A stretch of DNA of 64,000 bases from Verrucosispora sp. NA02020 (GTDB lineage Bacteria; Actinomycetota; Actinomycetes; Mycobacteriales; Micromonosporaceae). The DNA is taken from NCBI RefSeq assembly GCF_013364215.1, contig NZ_CP054923.1, positions 6,696,001 to 6,760,000 of the forward strand. Direction: 5' to 3'. Each line of letters starts with the position of its first letter. Within the stretch, counting starts at the first letter, position 1. Positions 26,135 through 33,943 of the stretch are shown here, piece by piece. The position numbers and the translations under genes were made by a program. The notes under the pieces were generated by a model. It did no database searches and was not told where the DNA came from. It worked only from the letters and a program-made list of their open reading frames with translations.

Positions 26135-26815
26135 GTGGACTCCGCAGCGACACCCGACATCGATCCGCCGTCACCCGCCGTACCCGGTGGCGAGACGTCG
26201 CAGACGTTGGACCGGGGTCTGCGGCTGCTGCACCTGGTCGCGGAGGCGTCGGGCGGGCTGACGGTCACCGAGGCGGCGACCCGGCTGGGCATCGGTCGGG
26301 CGGCCGTCTACCGTCTGGTCGGCCCGCTGGCCGGGCACGGGATGCTGCGCCGGGACGCCGCAGGTCGACTCCGCCTCGGTGCCGGCGTGCTGCACCTGGC
26401 CCGGCGGGCCCAACCGCTGCTCGCCGAGGGGGCGCTGCCCGCGCTGCGTCGCCTGGCCGAGCAGGCCGGGGCCACCGCCCACCTGACCGTGGTGGAGGGC
26501 GGCGAGGGGGTGGCGCTGGCGGTGGTCGAGCCGAGTTGGACGTCGTTCCACGTCGCGTACCGGACCGGGGCCCGGCACCCGCTGGAGCGGGGTGCCGCCG
26601 GGCAGGCCATCCTCGCCGGGCGGACCGGCGCCGTCGGCCCGGTGAGCACCGCCGGTGAGCTGCAACCCGGCGCGTACGGGGTGGCCGCGCCGGTGCTCGG
26701 GGTGCCCGGTCTGGAGGCGAGCGTGGGGGTCGTCGCGCTGGCTCCACTGGATGCCGAGGCGGTCGGTGCGCAGGTGCTCGCCGCCGCCACCGCGATCGCC
26801 ACCGCGCTGAGCTGA
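26135..26815 (+). CDS. IclR family transcriptional regulator
   Basis: The 226-residue protein has an N-terminal winged helix (TLDRGLRLLHLVAEASGGLT, then EAATRLGIGRAAVYRLVGPL) and a C-terminal IclR effector domain with AHLTVVEGGEGVALAVVEPS and AYRTGARHPLERGAAGQAI. The effector domain is shorter than average for the family. GTG at 26135 follows TACGCT by 7 nt and is probably leaderless. It is divergent from cysS but unlikely to control it; no catabolic operon adjoins it, so its target may be distant. Confidence 0.87.
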   Translation: MDSAATPDIDPPSPAVPGGETSQTLDRGLRLLHLVAEASGGLTVTEAATRLGIGRAAVYRLVGPLAGHGMLRRDAAGRLRLGAGVLHLARRAQPLLAEGALPALRRLAEQAGATAHLTVVEGGEGVALAVVEPSWTSFHVAYRTGARHPLERGAAGQAILAGRTGAVGPVSTAGELQPGAYGVAAPVLGVPGLEASVGVVALAPLDAEAVGAQVLAAATAIATALS

Positions 26816-26931
26816 CCGCATACCACATCACGCGCACTCGGTGAGCGTTGTCCGCAGGCGGTGGTCCCGGTCGTCGTCGCGGTTGTCCACAGGGGTCGCC
26901 CGGTCGGTGAGCCGGACCGCAGGCTGCTGTC

Positions 26932-27792
26932 ATGCCAGTTCGCACACAGCCACCGGACGCCCTGGCGTGGCAGGTCTTCCGCGGGTCGGACGTCGTCCGC
27001 CGAGGTCTGCTCACCGCCCACCAACTCCGCAACTCCGCCTGGGTCCGACTGCGGCACGACGTCTACGCCGACGCGCGGCTCGACCGCGACCACACCCTGG
27101 CCTGCCGCGCAGCGGCCCTGCAACTGCCCGCCGGGGCGGCCGTCGCCGGGCCCTCCGCGGCCTACCTGCACGGCATCGGGCACGCCGCCGACTTCGACCA
27201 GGCCGTCCACGTCCTGGTGCCACCCCGGGCCGGGCTGCGCAGTCAGCGTGGGCTCCAGGTGCACACCGAGCCCCCGCAGTCGCTGGCCGGGTTGACGATC
27301 AAGGGCGTCCCCCCGCACACCGACACCGCCCGCGCCGCCTGGGAGAGCGCGGTGTGGTTGGAGCCGAGCCGCTCGGTCGGCATCGTGGACGCGCTGCTGG
27401 GCCGGGGGCTGACCACCCGGGCGGCGTTGGACGAGGTGGCGGCCGTGAACGACGACCGTCCCGGCGGACGCCGGGCGCGCTGGGTGTTCGATCTGGCCGA
27501 CCCGGCCGCGCAGTCCCCCGACGAGTCGCGGCTGCGGGTCGGGCTGGTGTTGGCCGGTCTGCCCCGCCCGGTCGCCCACCATCCGGTGCCCCTGCCCGGC
27601 GGCGTGGTGCTGCGGCCCGGCCTGGCCTGGCCGGAGCAGCGCGTGGCGGTGGAGTTCGACGGTCAGCGGCTCTATCCACTGGTCGGTGCGGGCTGGCTGG
27701 TGCGACATGTGACCGGCCGGCGCCTGCACCAGGACCTCCCCGGGGTCGCTCGCGAGATCGGCAGCGCGCTTCTCGACGGTGACCGCCGGTGA
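26932..27792 (+). CDS. AbiEi/DUF559-like protein of unknown function
   Basis: The 286-residue protein follows a pattern common in actinobacteria. An N-terminal winged-helix-like part (SDVVRRGLLTAHQLRNSAWV, then LRHDVYADARL) resembles AbiEi-type antitoxin/regulator proteins. A C-terminal part resembles the Vsr/DUF559 endonuclease fold (VAVEFDGQRLYPLVGAGWLV). In typical members a longer D-x-x-R-x-N-x-L helix lies between these strands; here that region is missing, so nuclease activity is doubtful. No toxin gene is next to it. ATG at 26932; the frame remains open to 27792. Confidence 0.55.
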   Translation: MPVRTQPPDALAWQVFRGSDVVRRGLLTAHQLRNSAWVRLRHDVYADARLDRDHTLACRAAALQLPAGAAVAGPSAAYLHGIGHAADFDQAVHVLVPPRAGLRSQRGLQVHTEPPQSLAGLTIKGVPPHTDTARAAWESAVWLEPSRSVGIVDALLGRGLTTRAALDEVAAVNDDRPGGRRARWVFDLADPAAQSPDESRLRVGLVLAGLPRPVAHHPVPLPGGVVLRPGLAWPEQRVAVEFDGQRLYPLVGAGWLVRHVTGRRLHQDLPGVAREIGSALLDGDRR

Positions 27793-27808
27793 CGGAGCAG
27801 AACGGGGG

Positions 27809-27841
27809 ACGGCCCGGCCGGGGGCAACCCGGCCGGGCCGT
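27809..27841. terminator. Bidirectional hairpin terminator
   Basis: Perfect 14-bp arms (ACGGCCCGGCCGGG and its complement) with a 5-nt GGCAA loop lie between the AbiEi/DUF559-like gene and the convergent subtilase gene. Confidence 0.75.
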
Positions 27842-27875
27842 GTGTTCGCCCGTCGAGGGCGGGTGTCCTACCCGG

Positions 27876-29555
27876 TCACCGGCGCAGCGGGGCGGTCACC
27901 GCCGCGTACGCGTCGATGATGCCGTGGCCGTAGAAGCCGTTGAAGTTCACCGAACCGTCGCAGTACGCGTCGAACTCGGCCGGCCGGCCCTCGTCGGTGT
28001 AGGTCTGCAACCGAGGTTCGGGGCAGGCCCGCTCGGTGGCGGTGCGGAGCAGGTGCTTCTCGACCAGCTTCGGAGCCAGGCCGAAGCCGCCCCGGCCCTG
28101 CGGCTTGCCGAACCTGCTCACGATGAGCGCGGCCACGCCGGAGGCGTGCGGAGCGGCCATCGAGGTGCCCTGGAGGTACGTGTAGTAGCCGCACTGCCCG
28201 TTGGCCTTGCACTCCTTGAACACGAAGGTCTCGGCGCCCGGCACCACGTTGCCGGCCTCGTCGACCGTCCCCTCCTCCTGGAGCACCTTCTTCGGGTAGG
28301 TGGAGAGGATCATGTTGGCGTCGGTGCGGAACGTGTCGGTGCCGAACCCGTCGCGGAACCATCCACCCGGTGCGGCCACCGCCGTCTGCTCGGTGCCGTA
28401 GTTGGAGTAGTCGGCCTTCTTGCCGGACGGGCCGACCGAGGACACGCTGATCACGTGCGGCCCCTCGGCGGGCAGGTCCCAGCAGCTGTCGTTGTCGATC
28501 TCCCGGGGGTACGGCGCGACGTCACCGTAGTTCGGGCTGGACACGTCGGTCCGGGGGTCGCCCAGGTCCTCGTGGTTGTTGCCGAGCGCGCCGACCAGGG
28601 TCACGCCCCGGTTGTGGGCATAGGTCAGGGCCCGCTTCATGGCGCGGATGGTGGCCCGCTGCGCCGCCTGCGCCTCCGGGGAGTCGGCCGGGTTGGCGGT
28701 GCAGTTATAGAGCCACGGGTCGACGTAGAACGACATGTTCACCACGTCCAGGCCCGACCGGCCGGCGTGCAGCAGCGCGTTGACCACCGGGTTCAGGAAG
28801 AAGTACCCGGAGTCCTGGCCGCCCTTGAGGTTGACCAGGGAGACCTTCGGGGCGACGCCGGAGAGGCCGAAGCCGTTGGCGGCGGCACCGATGGTGCCGG
28901 CGACGTGCGTACCGTGCCCGCCGTCGTCGGTGCCGGCCGGGTCGAGGCAGCTCGCCACCTCGCACTCCCCGTCGATCTCGGGGATGTCCGGGGCGAAGTT
29001 GCGCGACAGGGCCCAGTTGAAGTTGGGCGCGATGTCCGGGTGGGCGGCGTCGACGCCGGTGTCCAGCACACCGACGGTCACCCGACGGTCGCCCGGCTCG
29101 ATCTTGCGCGCCTTGTCGGCCCGGATCATCTCCAGGCCCCAGAGCTTGTCGTCGAGTGGGTCCAGCTTCTTGCCCCGCTGCTTACCGGTCCCCTTCGCGG
29201 CGGCCACGGCCAGCAGGTGTTCCTGCTCGACCCGGTCCAGCTTGGGCTTGCGGCCGATCGCCTTCTGCTCGGCGGCGCCGATCAGAGCAGCGGCGGCCGT
29301 CGCCTTCGTCGCGAAGTCGGCCCGGTCACTGGTCACCTGGAACACGCCGACCTCGTCGGTGCGGGACACCACGGTCCCGCCGGCCGACCGGATCGCGGCG
29401 AGGGCCGCGTCGGCGGAGAACCCGTCCTCCGCGACCACGGTGAACGTTCGGACGGTCGTCGGCTCGGCGCTGGCCGGCACGCCCAAACCCGTCACCGTGA
29501 GTGCCAGTGCCGCCGCGGTCGCGACGACACCGACGGTGAAGCGCTTGCTCACCAC
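27876..29555 (-). CDS. Secreted S8 (subtilisin-like) serine peptidase
   Basis: This 559-residue exported protease has a signal peptide (VVSKRFTVGVVATAAALALT, cleavage probably after ASA), an inhibitor-I9-like propeptide, and a catalytic domain with the triad in VGVLDTGVD (D165), GGHGTHVAG (H214) and LQGTSMAAP (S465); oxyanion Asn is in VGALGNN. The catalytic domain carries many Cys residues, likely disulfides. The GTG at 29555 has AGAGAGGA 6 nt upstream; the next GTG codon is equally possible. It stands alone, between a hairpin and the HAD hydrolase gene. Confidence 0.9.
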   Translation of the reverse strand: MVSKRFTVGVVATAAALALTVTGLGVPASAEPTTVRTFTVVAEDGFSADAALAAIRSAGGTVVSRTDEVGVFQVTSDRADFATKATAAAALIGAAEQKAIGRKPKLDRVEQEHLLAVAAAKGTGKQRGKKLDPLDDKLWGLEMIRADKARKIEPGDRRVTVGVLDTGVDAAHPDIAPNFNWALSRNFAPDIPEIDGECEVASCLDPAGTDDGGHGTHVAGTIGAAANGFGLSGVAPKVSLVNLKGGQDSGYFFLNPVVNALLHAGRSGLDVVNMSFYVDPWLYNCTANPADSPEAQAAQRATIRAMKRALTYAHNRGVTLVGALGNNHEDLGDPRTDVSSPNYGDVAPYPREIDNDSCWDLPAEGPHVISVSSVGPSGKKADYSNYGTEQTAVAAPGGWFRDGFGTDTFRTDANMILSTYPKKVLQEEGTVDEAGNVVPGAETFVFKECKANGQCGYYTYLQGTSMAAPHASGVAALIVSRFGKPQGRGGFGLAPKLVEKHLLRTATERACPEPRLQTYTDEGRPAEFDAYCDGSVNFNGFYGHGIIDAYAAVTAPLRR

Positions 29556-29587
29556 ATCGAATCCTCTCTTTGAGGGACGTGGCGTCA

Positions 29588-30328
29588 TCAGACATCAACG
29601 CATGACGTTTCGCCAGACCGGCGTCGCTTACGCGGAGGAAGATCCGCTTCGCCGGAAAGGCCGACCAGGACGGCAGGCAACTCCGCGAGCGAGGACACTG
29701 TCGCGTCCGGCAGCACACCGGCCGGGAGCGAGTCGCCCCGTCGGTTCAGCCAGATCGCCCGCAGACCGGCCCGCTGCGCCCCGACCACGTCGAACGCCGG
29801 GTTGTCCCCGACGTGCACCACCTGCGACGGCGGCACCCCGGCAGCTGCGCACACCGCTTCGTAGAACTCGGGCGCCGGCTTCTTGGGCAGGCCGTCCTCG
29901 TGTGCGTACACCTCGAAGGAGAACTCACCGGCCAGGCCGCAGCGTTCCGCGCGGCTGTTGCCGTTCGTCGCGAAGCCGAGCGCCCACCGCGCCCGCAGTG
30001 CGGTGAGCGCGGGCAGCACGTCGGGGAAGGGCCGGGTGAGCGCGAAGCGGCGGGCGAAGAAGACCCCGGCCAACTCGTCCAGGTGGCCGCCGAGGTCCGC
30101 ACGGGCCAACGAACGGGCCAGTGCCGCCCGACGGATCTCCGTCACCGGCGCCGAGGCCAGATCACCGAAGACGGCGTCCCAGTCCGACTCCAGGTCGGCG
30201 AGCGACACCTCGGCCGCCGCCGGGGTCAGTCGCCGCATCTCGTCGAGTACGGTCACCAACCCGCCGGCGACGGCCGGACGCAGATCCAGCAGAGTCTCGT
30301 CGGCGTCGAACACCACCGTGCTCAGCAT
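29588..30328 (-). CDS. HAD superfamily hydrolase
   Basis: The 246-residue protein has the HAD motifs: VVFDADETLLDL (motif I, nucleophile D8 and D10), FATNGNS (motif II), a Lys in GLPKKPAPEFY (motif III) and HVGDNPAFDVVGAQRAG (motif IV). An insertion after motif I forms an alpha-helical C1 cap. Such enzymes remove phosphate from small metabolites; the specificity is not predictable. The C-terminal tail is basic and unusual. It is 13 bp downstream of the EamA transporter on the same strand, so they may share a transcript. Confidence 0.87.
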   Translation of the reverse strand: MLSTVVFDADETLLDLRPAVAGGLVTVLDEMRRLTPAAAEVSLADLESDWDAVFGDLASAPVTEIRRAALARSLARADLGGHLDELAGVFFARRFALTRPFPDVLPALTALRARWALGFATNGNSRAERCGLAGEFSFEVYAHEDGLPKKPAPEFYEAVCAAAGVPPSQVVHVGDNPAFDVVGAQRAGLRAIWLNRRGDSLPAGVLPDATVSSLAELPAVLVGLSGEADLPPRKRRRSGETSCVDV

Positions 30329-30341
30329 GCCGAAAAGGGTG

Positions 30342-31301
30342 TCATGTCAGGGCGGGCTCCGCCGCCTTCGCCTGGTCGGGGATGACGGGTGCGCGCAGTT
30401 CGTCGAGGCGGACCAGGGCCACCCCGGCGACGATCAACGCCCCGCCGAGCAGTTGCACGACCGTCGGCAGCTCACCCAGCACCAGCCAGGCGATCAGCAC
30501 CGCGAACATCACCTCGGTGAGCCCGACGAAGGAGGCCATCCGGGCACCGAGGACGCGGGCCGCAGCGATCCCGGCCAGATATGCGACCACCGCCGCCACC
30601 AGCGCGAGGCCGACGATCGGCACCAGCCAGCTCGTCTCCCGCCCGGCGAACTCGACCGTGCCGAAGTCGGCCCGCAGTGGTAGCGCGCCGAGCAGGCCGA
30701 GCAGCAGCAGTGCGCCGGCACCGACGGCCATCCCGCCACTGGCCATGACCACCGACGGCAGTGCGGCGTCGACCCGGCCGGCCAGTACGAAGTAGCCGGC
30801 CAGCCCGACCGCCGCGCCCAACCCCCAGAGCACCCCGATCGGGTCGAGCCGCCCGGCTCCGGTGAGATCGAGCACGAAGAAGAGGCCGGCGAGGGCAGCC
30901 GCCGAGCCGGCCACGGTCAGCCGGCGGGGGCGCTGCCCCTGGATCAGCCAGGTCCAACCGACCACGAGGATGATGCCGAGGTACTCCAGCAGCAGCGCGA
31001 CCCCGACCGGCAGGTAACGGACCGCGTTGAAGAAGCACACCTGGGCGAGCGCCACCCCGAGCAGCCCGAAGACACCGATCGAGGCGATGTTGCGGCGCAG
31101 CACCGCCCACCGGCCCCGCAGCACCAGCAGAGCCGGCCCGGCCAGCACCAGAGCCGCGATGCCGACCCGGGCGACGACGACCGCCTCGGCGGACCAGCCA
31201 TCATTGATCAACGAACGGGCGAAGGTGCCCGAGGTGGCGAACGTGACCGCGGAGAGCAGGGCCAGGGCGAGCCCGGCCCCCGCGACGGGGGAATGACGCA
31301 T
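30342..31301 (-). CDS. EamA/DMT superfamily transporter
   Basis: The 319-residue protein shows about ten hydrophobic segments arranged as two EamA repeats, with the ends of each repeat marked by PVGVALLLEYLGIILVVG and GLTEVMFAVLIAWLVLGE. Such proteins export amino acids or metabolites, or import nucleotide sugars. AAGGAGAG stands just before the ATG at 31301. It is divergent from the CGNR protein gene, which could be its regulator. No substrate can be assigned. Confidence 0.88.
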   Translation of the reverse strand: MRHSPVAGAGLALALLSAVTFATSGTFARSLINDGWSAEAVVVARVGIAALVLAGPALLVLRGRWAVLRRNIASIGVFGLLGVALAQVCFFNAVRYLPVGVALLLEYLGIILVVGWTWLIQGQRPRRLTVAGSAAALAGLFFVLDLTGAGRLDPIGVLWGLGAAVGLAGYFVLAGRVDAALPSVVMASGGMAVGAGALLLLGLLGALPLRADFGTVEFAGRETSWLVPIVGLALVAAVVAYLAGIAAARVLGARMASFVGLTEVMFAVLIAWLVLGELPTVVQLLGGALIVAGVALVRLDELRAPVIPDQAKAAEPALT

Positions 31302-31385
31302 CGACTCTCCTTGGCACGGTCGCCCGCCATGGGCAAACTAGGCTTACACCGATGACGCTAAAGCGGGGCCACGACAGGAGTCAAG

Positions 31386-31931
31386 TTGCTTTTCGCCCAT
31401 GACACCGAATGTTCGCTCACCGCCGCCGCCGCGCTGGTCAACACCGACGGGCGGGACGGCGACAAGCTGCCCGACGTCGCCGCGCTGGACGCGTTCTACG
31501 TCACCCACTCCTACAGCGGCCGGCACGAGCACAGCGAGGCCGAGCTCCGCGCGGTACGCGCCCTGCGCCCCCGGCTGCGACGATTCTGGTCCGCCGACAT
31601 CGACGAGATCGTCGAGATCGTCAACGGGCTGCTCCGCGAGCATCGCGCGCTGCCGCAGCTCATCACGCACGACGACGAGCCGTACCATCTGCACGCCGTC
31701 CCCCGCGACGCCCCACTGGCCACCCGGATGGCGGTCGAGGCGGCGATGGCGATCGCCGACGTGGTCCGGGGCGGCGAGCTGCGCCGACTGCGGACCTGCG
31801 ACCACCCCGCCTGCGACAACGTACTGGTCGACCTCTCGAAGAACCGGTCCCGCCGGTTCTGCGAGGCGGGTTGCGGCAACCGGGCCGCCGTCAGCGCCTA
31901 CCGCGCCCGCAAGGCCGCCGCCCGCACCTGA
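31386..31931 (+). CDS. CGNR zinc finger protein (ABATE domain)
   Basis: The 181-residue protein has an N-terminal ABATE-like domain and a C-terminal zinc finger with the four Cys of RTCDHPACDNVLVD and RRFCEAGCGNRAAV, including the name-giving CGNR. These proteins are thought to be DNA-binding regulators. The start is TTG at 31386 with AGGAG five nt upstream. It is divergent from the EamA transporter, 84 bp away, so control of that transporter is a fair inference. Confidence 0.85.
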   Translation: MLFAHDTECSLTAAAALVNTDGRDGDKLPDVAALDAFYVTHSYSGRHEHSEAELRAVRALRPRLRRFWSADIDEIVEIVNGLLREHRALPQLITHDDEPYHLHAVPRDAPLATRMAVEAAMAIADVVRGGELRRLRTCDHPACDNVLVDLSKNRSRRFCEAGCGNRAAVSAYRARKAAART

Positions 31932-31932
31932 C

Positions 31933-31987
31933 CTGCCCGTCGCCCCGTCCTGCCCACCGCGCCAAGCTGCCCGTCGCCCCGTCCTGC
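31933..31987 (+). repeat. Duplicated 21-bp element
   Basis: Two identical 21-bp copies at 31933-31953 and 31967-31987, each beginning CTGCCCGTCGCC and ending CCGTCCTGC, separated by 13 bp. The first begins just before the end of the region following the CGNR stop. Confidence 0.75.
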
Positions 31988-32012
31988 TGAGCTCGGAGTC
32001 AAGGTCTAGCCA

Positions 32013-32083
32013 CCAAGGCCACGCTCAGGGTCGAGGTCCTGCCCCAAGGCCACGCGGGGTCGGTGTCTCCGCCAAGGTCACGC
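32013..32083 (+). repeat. Three spaced direct repeats
   Basis: CCAAGGCCACGC at 32013-32024 and 32044-32055, and CCAAGGTCACGC at 32072-32083, spaced by 31 and 28 bp. The third leads directly into the cruciform-like inverted repeat. Confidence 0.65.
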
Positions 32084-32142
32084 TCGATCCAGGATCGAGT
32101 GGCATCGGCCGTCCGCGATGACCACTCGATCCTGGATCGAGC
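32082..32142. repeat. Nested inverted repeat (cruciform-like)
   Basis: Outer arms of about 25 bp (32082-32106 and 32117-32142) differ by one inserted base. Each arm is itself a palindrome of 17 bp, CTCGATCCAGGATCGAG in the left and CTCGATCCTGGATCGAG in the right. It may be a repetitive extragenic element or a protein-binding site. Confidence 0.65.
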
Positions 32143-32366
32143 ATGTTCATGGCGTCCCGAGGCACACGGAGCCGACGGGACAGCATGCCTCGCCCTCCGC
32201 CCGCTCCCCCGGCCGGGCGGTCCCACTGCCGGGGGCGATGGCATATCCGACTCAGCTCGACAGGACACCCGTGCCGTGTCCTGGCCCGCCCGCGCGACCT
32301 GGCTCCGCAGCATCCGCCGCAATCAGCGGCCCGCCGCACCCCCGCAGAACCGTCCCTCGCGGGGCC

Positions 32367-33767
32367 TCAGGGGTGGGTCATCCGGAGCAGGTCGAGCGCC
32401 TCGTCCAACTGGGTTTCGCTGAGTTTGCCGGACTCGACGTGGCCACGAGAGACCACCACCTCCCGGATGGAGACCTGCTTCTCCAGCGCCTCCTTGGCGA
32501 TCGAGGCGGCCTCGTCGTACCCGAGGTGGCGGTTGAGCGGGGTGACGATCGACGGCGAGCCCTCGGCGTACGACAGACAGACCTCGGCGTCCGCGACCAG
32601 GCCGACCACGCAGCGGTCGGCGAGCAGGCGGCTCGACGCGGCGATCAACCGGATCGACTCCAGGAGGTTGCGGCCCATCACCGGCAGCATGACGTTCAGT
32701 TCGAAGTCGCCCTGCGAGCCGGCGAAGGCCACCGTGGCGTCGTTACCGATCACCTGCGCGCAGACCTGCCGGACCGCCTCACAGACCACCGGGTTGACCT
32801 TGCCCGGCATGATCGACGAGCCCGGCTGGAGGTCGGGGATGCGCAGTTCGCGCAGGCCGGCGCGCGGACCGGAGCCCATCCAGCGGATGTCGTTGGCGAT
32901 CTTGTAAAGCCCCACCGCGACGGTCCGCAACTGGCCCGAGGTCTCCACCAGGGCGTCGCGGGCGCCCTGCGCCTCGAAGTGGTTCCGCGCCTCGCTCAGC
33001 GGCAGCCCGGTCGAGTCACGCAGCTTGTCGATCACGCGGGCGGCGAACCCGAGCGGCGTGTTGATGCCGGTGCCCACCGCCGTACCACCCAGCGGCAGCT
33101 CGGCCAGCCGGGGCAGCACGCCCTCCACCCGCTCCAGGCCGTAGCGGATCTGGGCGGCGTACCCGCCGAACTCCTGCCCGAGGGTCACCGGCGTGGCGTC
33201 CATCAGGTGGGTACGCCCGGCCTTGACCACGGTCTCGAACTCCGACGCCTTCGCCTCCAGCGCGGCGGCCAGGTGGTCGAGTGCCGGTAGCAGGTCCCGT
33301 ACGACGGCCTCGGTGGCCGCCAGGTGGATCGAGGAGGGGAAGACGTCGTTGCTGGACTGCGAGGCGTTGACGTCGTCGTTGGGATGGACGGCGTTGCCCA
33401 GTTCCCGCCCGGCCAGCGTGGCGATCACCTCGTTGGTGTTCATGTTGGACGACGTGCCGGAGCCGGTCTGGAACACGTCGACCGGGAACTGGTCGTCGTA
33501 CCCGCCGTCGGCCACGTGCGCGGCGGCTGCGGCGATCGCGGCGGCCACGTTCGCGTCGATCACGCCCAGATCCCCGTTGACCTCGGCCGCCGCGCCCTTG
33601 ATCTGCGCGAGTGCCCGGATCTGCGCCGGCTCGATCCCCCGGCCCGAGATCGGGAAGTTCTGCACCGCCCGCTGCGTCTGGGCCCGCCAGAGCGCCTCGG
33701 CGGGCACCTCCACCTCGCCCATCGAGTCGCGTTCGATCCGGTAGCCCGTCGTCTCTGGAGTCGTCAC
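32367..33767 (-). CDS. fumC: Class II fumarate hydratase
   Basis: The 466-residue iron-independent fumarase interconverts fumarate and malate in the citric acid cycle. The superfamily signature [11 protein letters not shown] is clear, with [34 protein letters not shown] and the catalytic His region [20 protein letters not shown] at 33767 is preferred because AGGA lies 8 nt upstream, while the ATG at 33776 directly abuts that AGGA; either gives a normal length. A second, unrelated fumarase is encoded 2.7 kb away, at 36425. Confidence 0.93.
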   Translation of the reverse strand: MTTPETTGYRIERDSMGEVEVPAEALWRAQTQRAVQNFPISGRGIEPAQIRALAQIKGAAAEVNGDLGVIDANVAAAIAAAAAHVADGGYDDQFPVDVFQTGSGTSSNMNTNEVIATLAGRELGNAVHPNDDVNASQSSNDVFPSSIHLAATEAVVRDLLPALDHLAAALEAKASEFETVVKAGRTHLMDATPVTLGQEFGGYAAQIRYGLERVEGVLPRLAELPLGGTAVGTGINTPLGFAARVIDKLRDSTGLPLSEARNHFEAQGARDALVETSGQLRTVAVGLYKIANDIRWMGSGPRAGLRELRIPDLQPGSSIMPGKVNPVVCEAVRQVCAQVIGNDATVAFAGSQGDFELNVMLPVMGRNLLESIRLIAASSRLLADRCVVGLVADAEVCLSYAEGSPSIVTPLNRHLGYDEAASIAKEALEKQVSIREVVVSRGHVESGKLSETQLDEALDLLRMTHP

Positions 33768-33943
33768 GCGTTCCATCCTGCCCCGCCGGGCGGGGACGTG
33801 CAGATGATCGCCCCAGCCGCTCGACCTGAGATCGAACAGCAACCGGCCGGGAGGCACCGTTCCACCCGAAAGTGCGGCGCGGCCAAGACAACGATTCTTT
33901 TAAGATCTTCGAGGTCTGCCACTCTCATCGAAGGGTTCACGCC

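Larger units (their letters stand above)
31932..32366. other. 435-bp intergenic region rich in repeats, no gene
   Basis: Between the CGNR gene and fumC there is no convincing coding sequence. It holds a duplicated 21-bp element, three spaced copies of CCAAGGCCACGC and a large cruciform-like inverted repeat, each listed separately. The short overlapping frames here have no family features. Confidence 0.6.
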
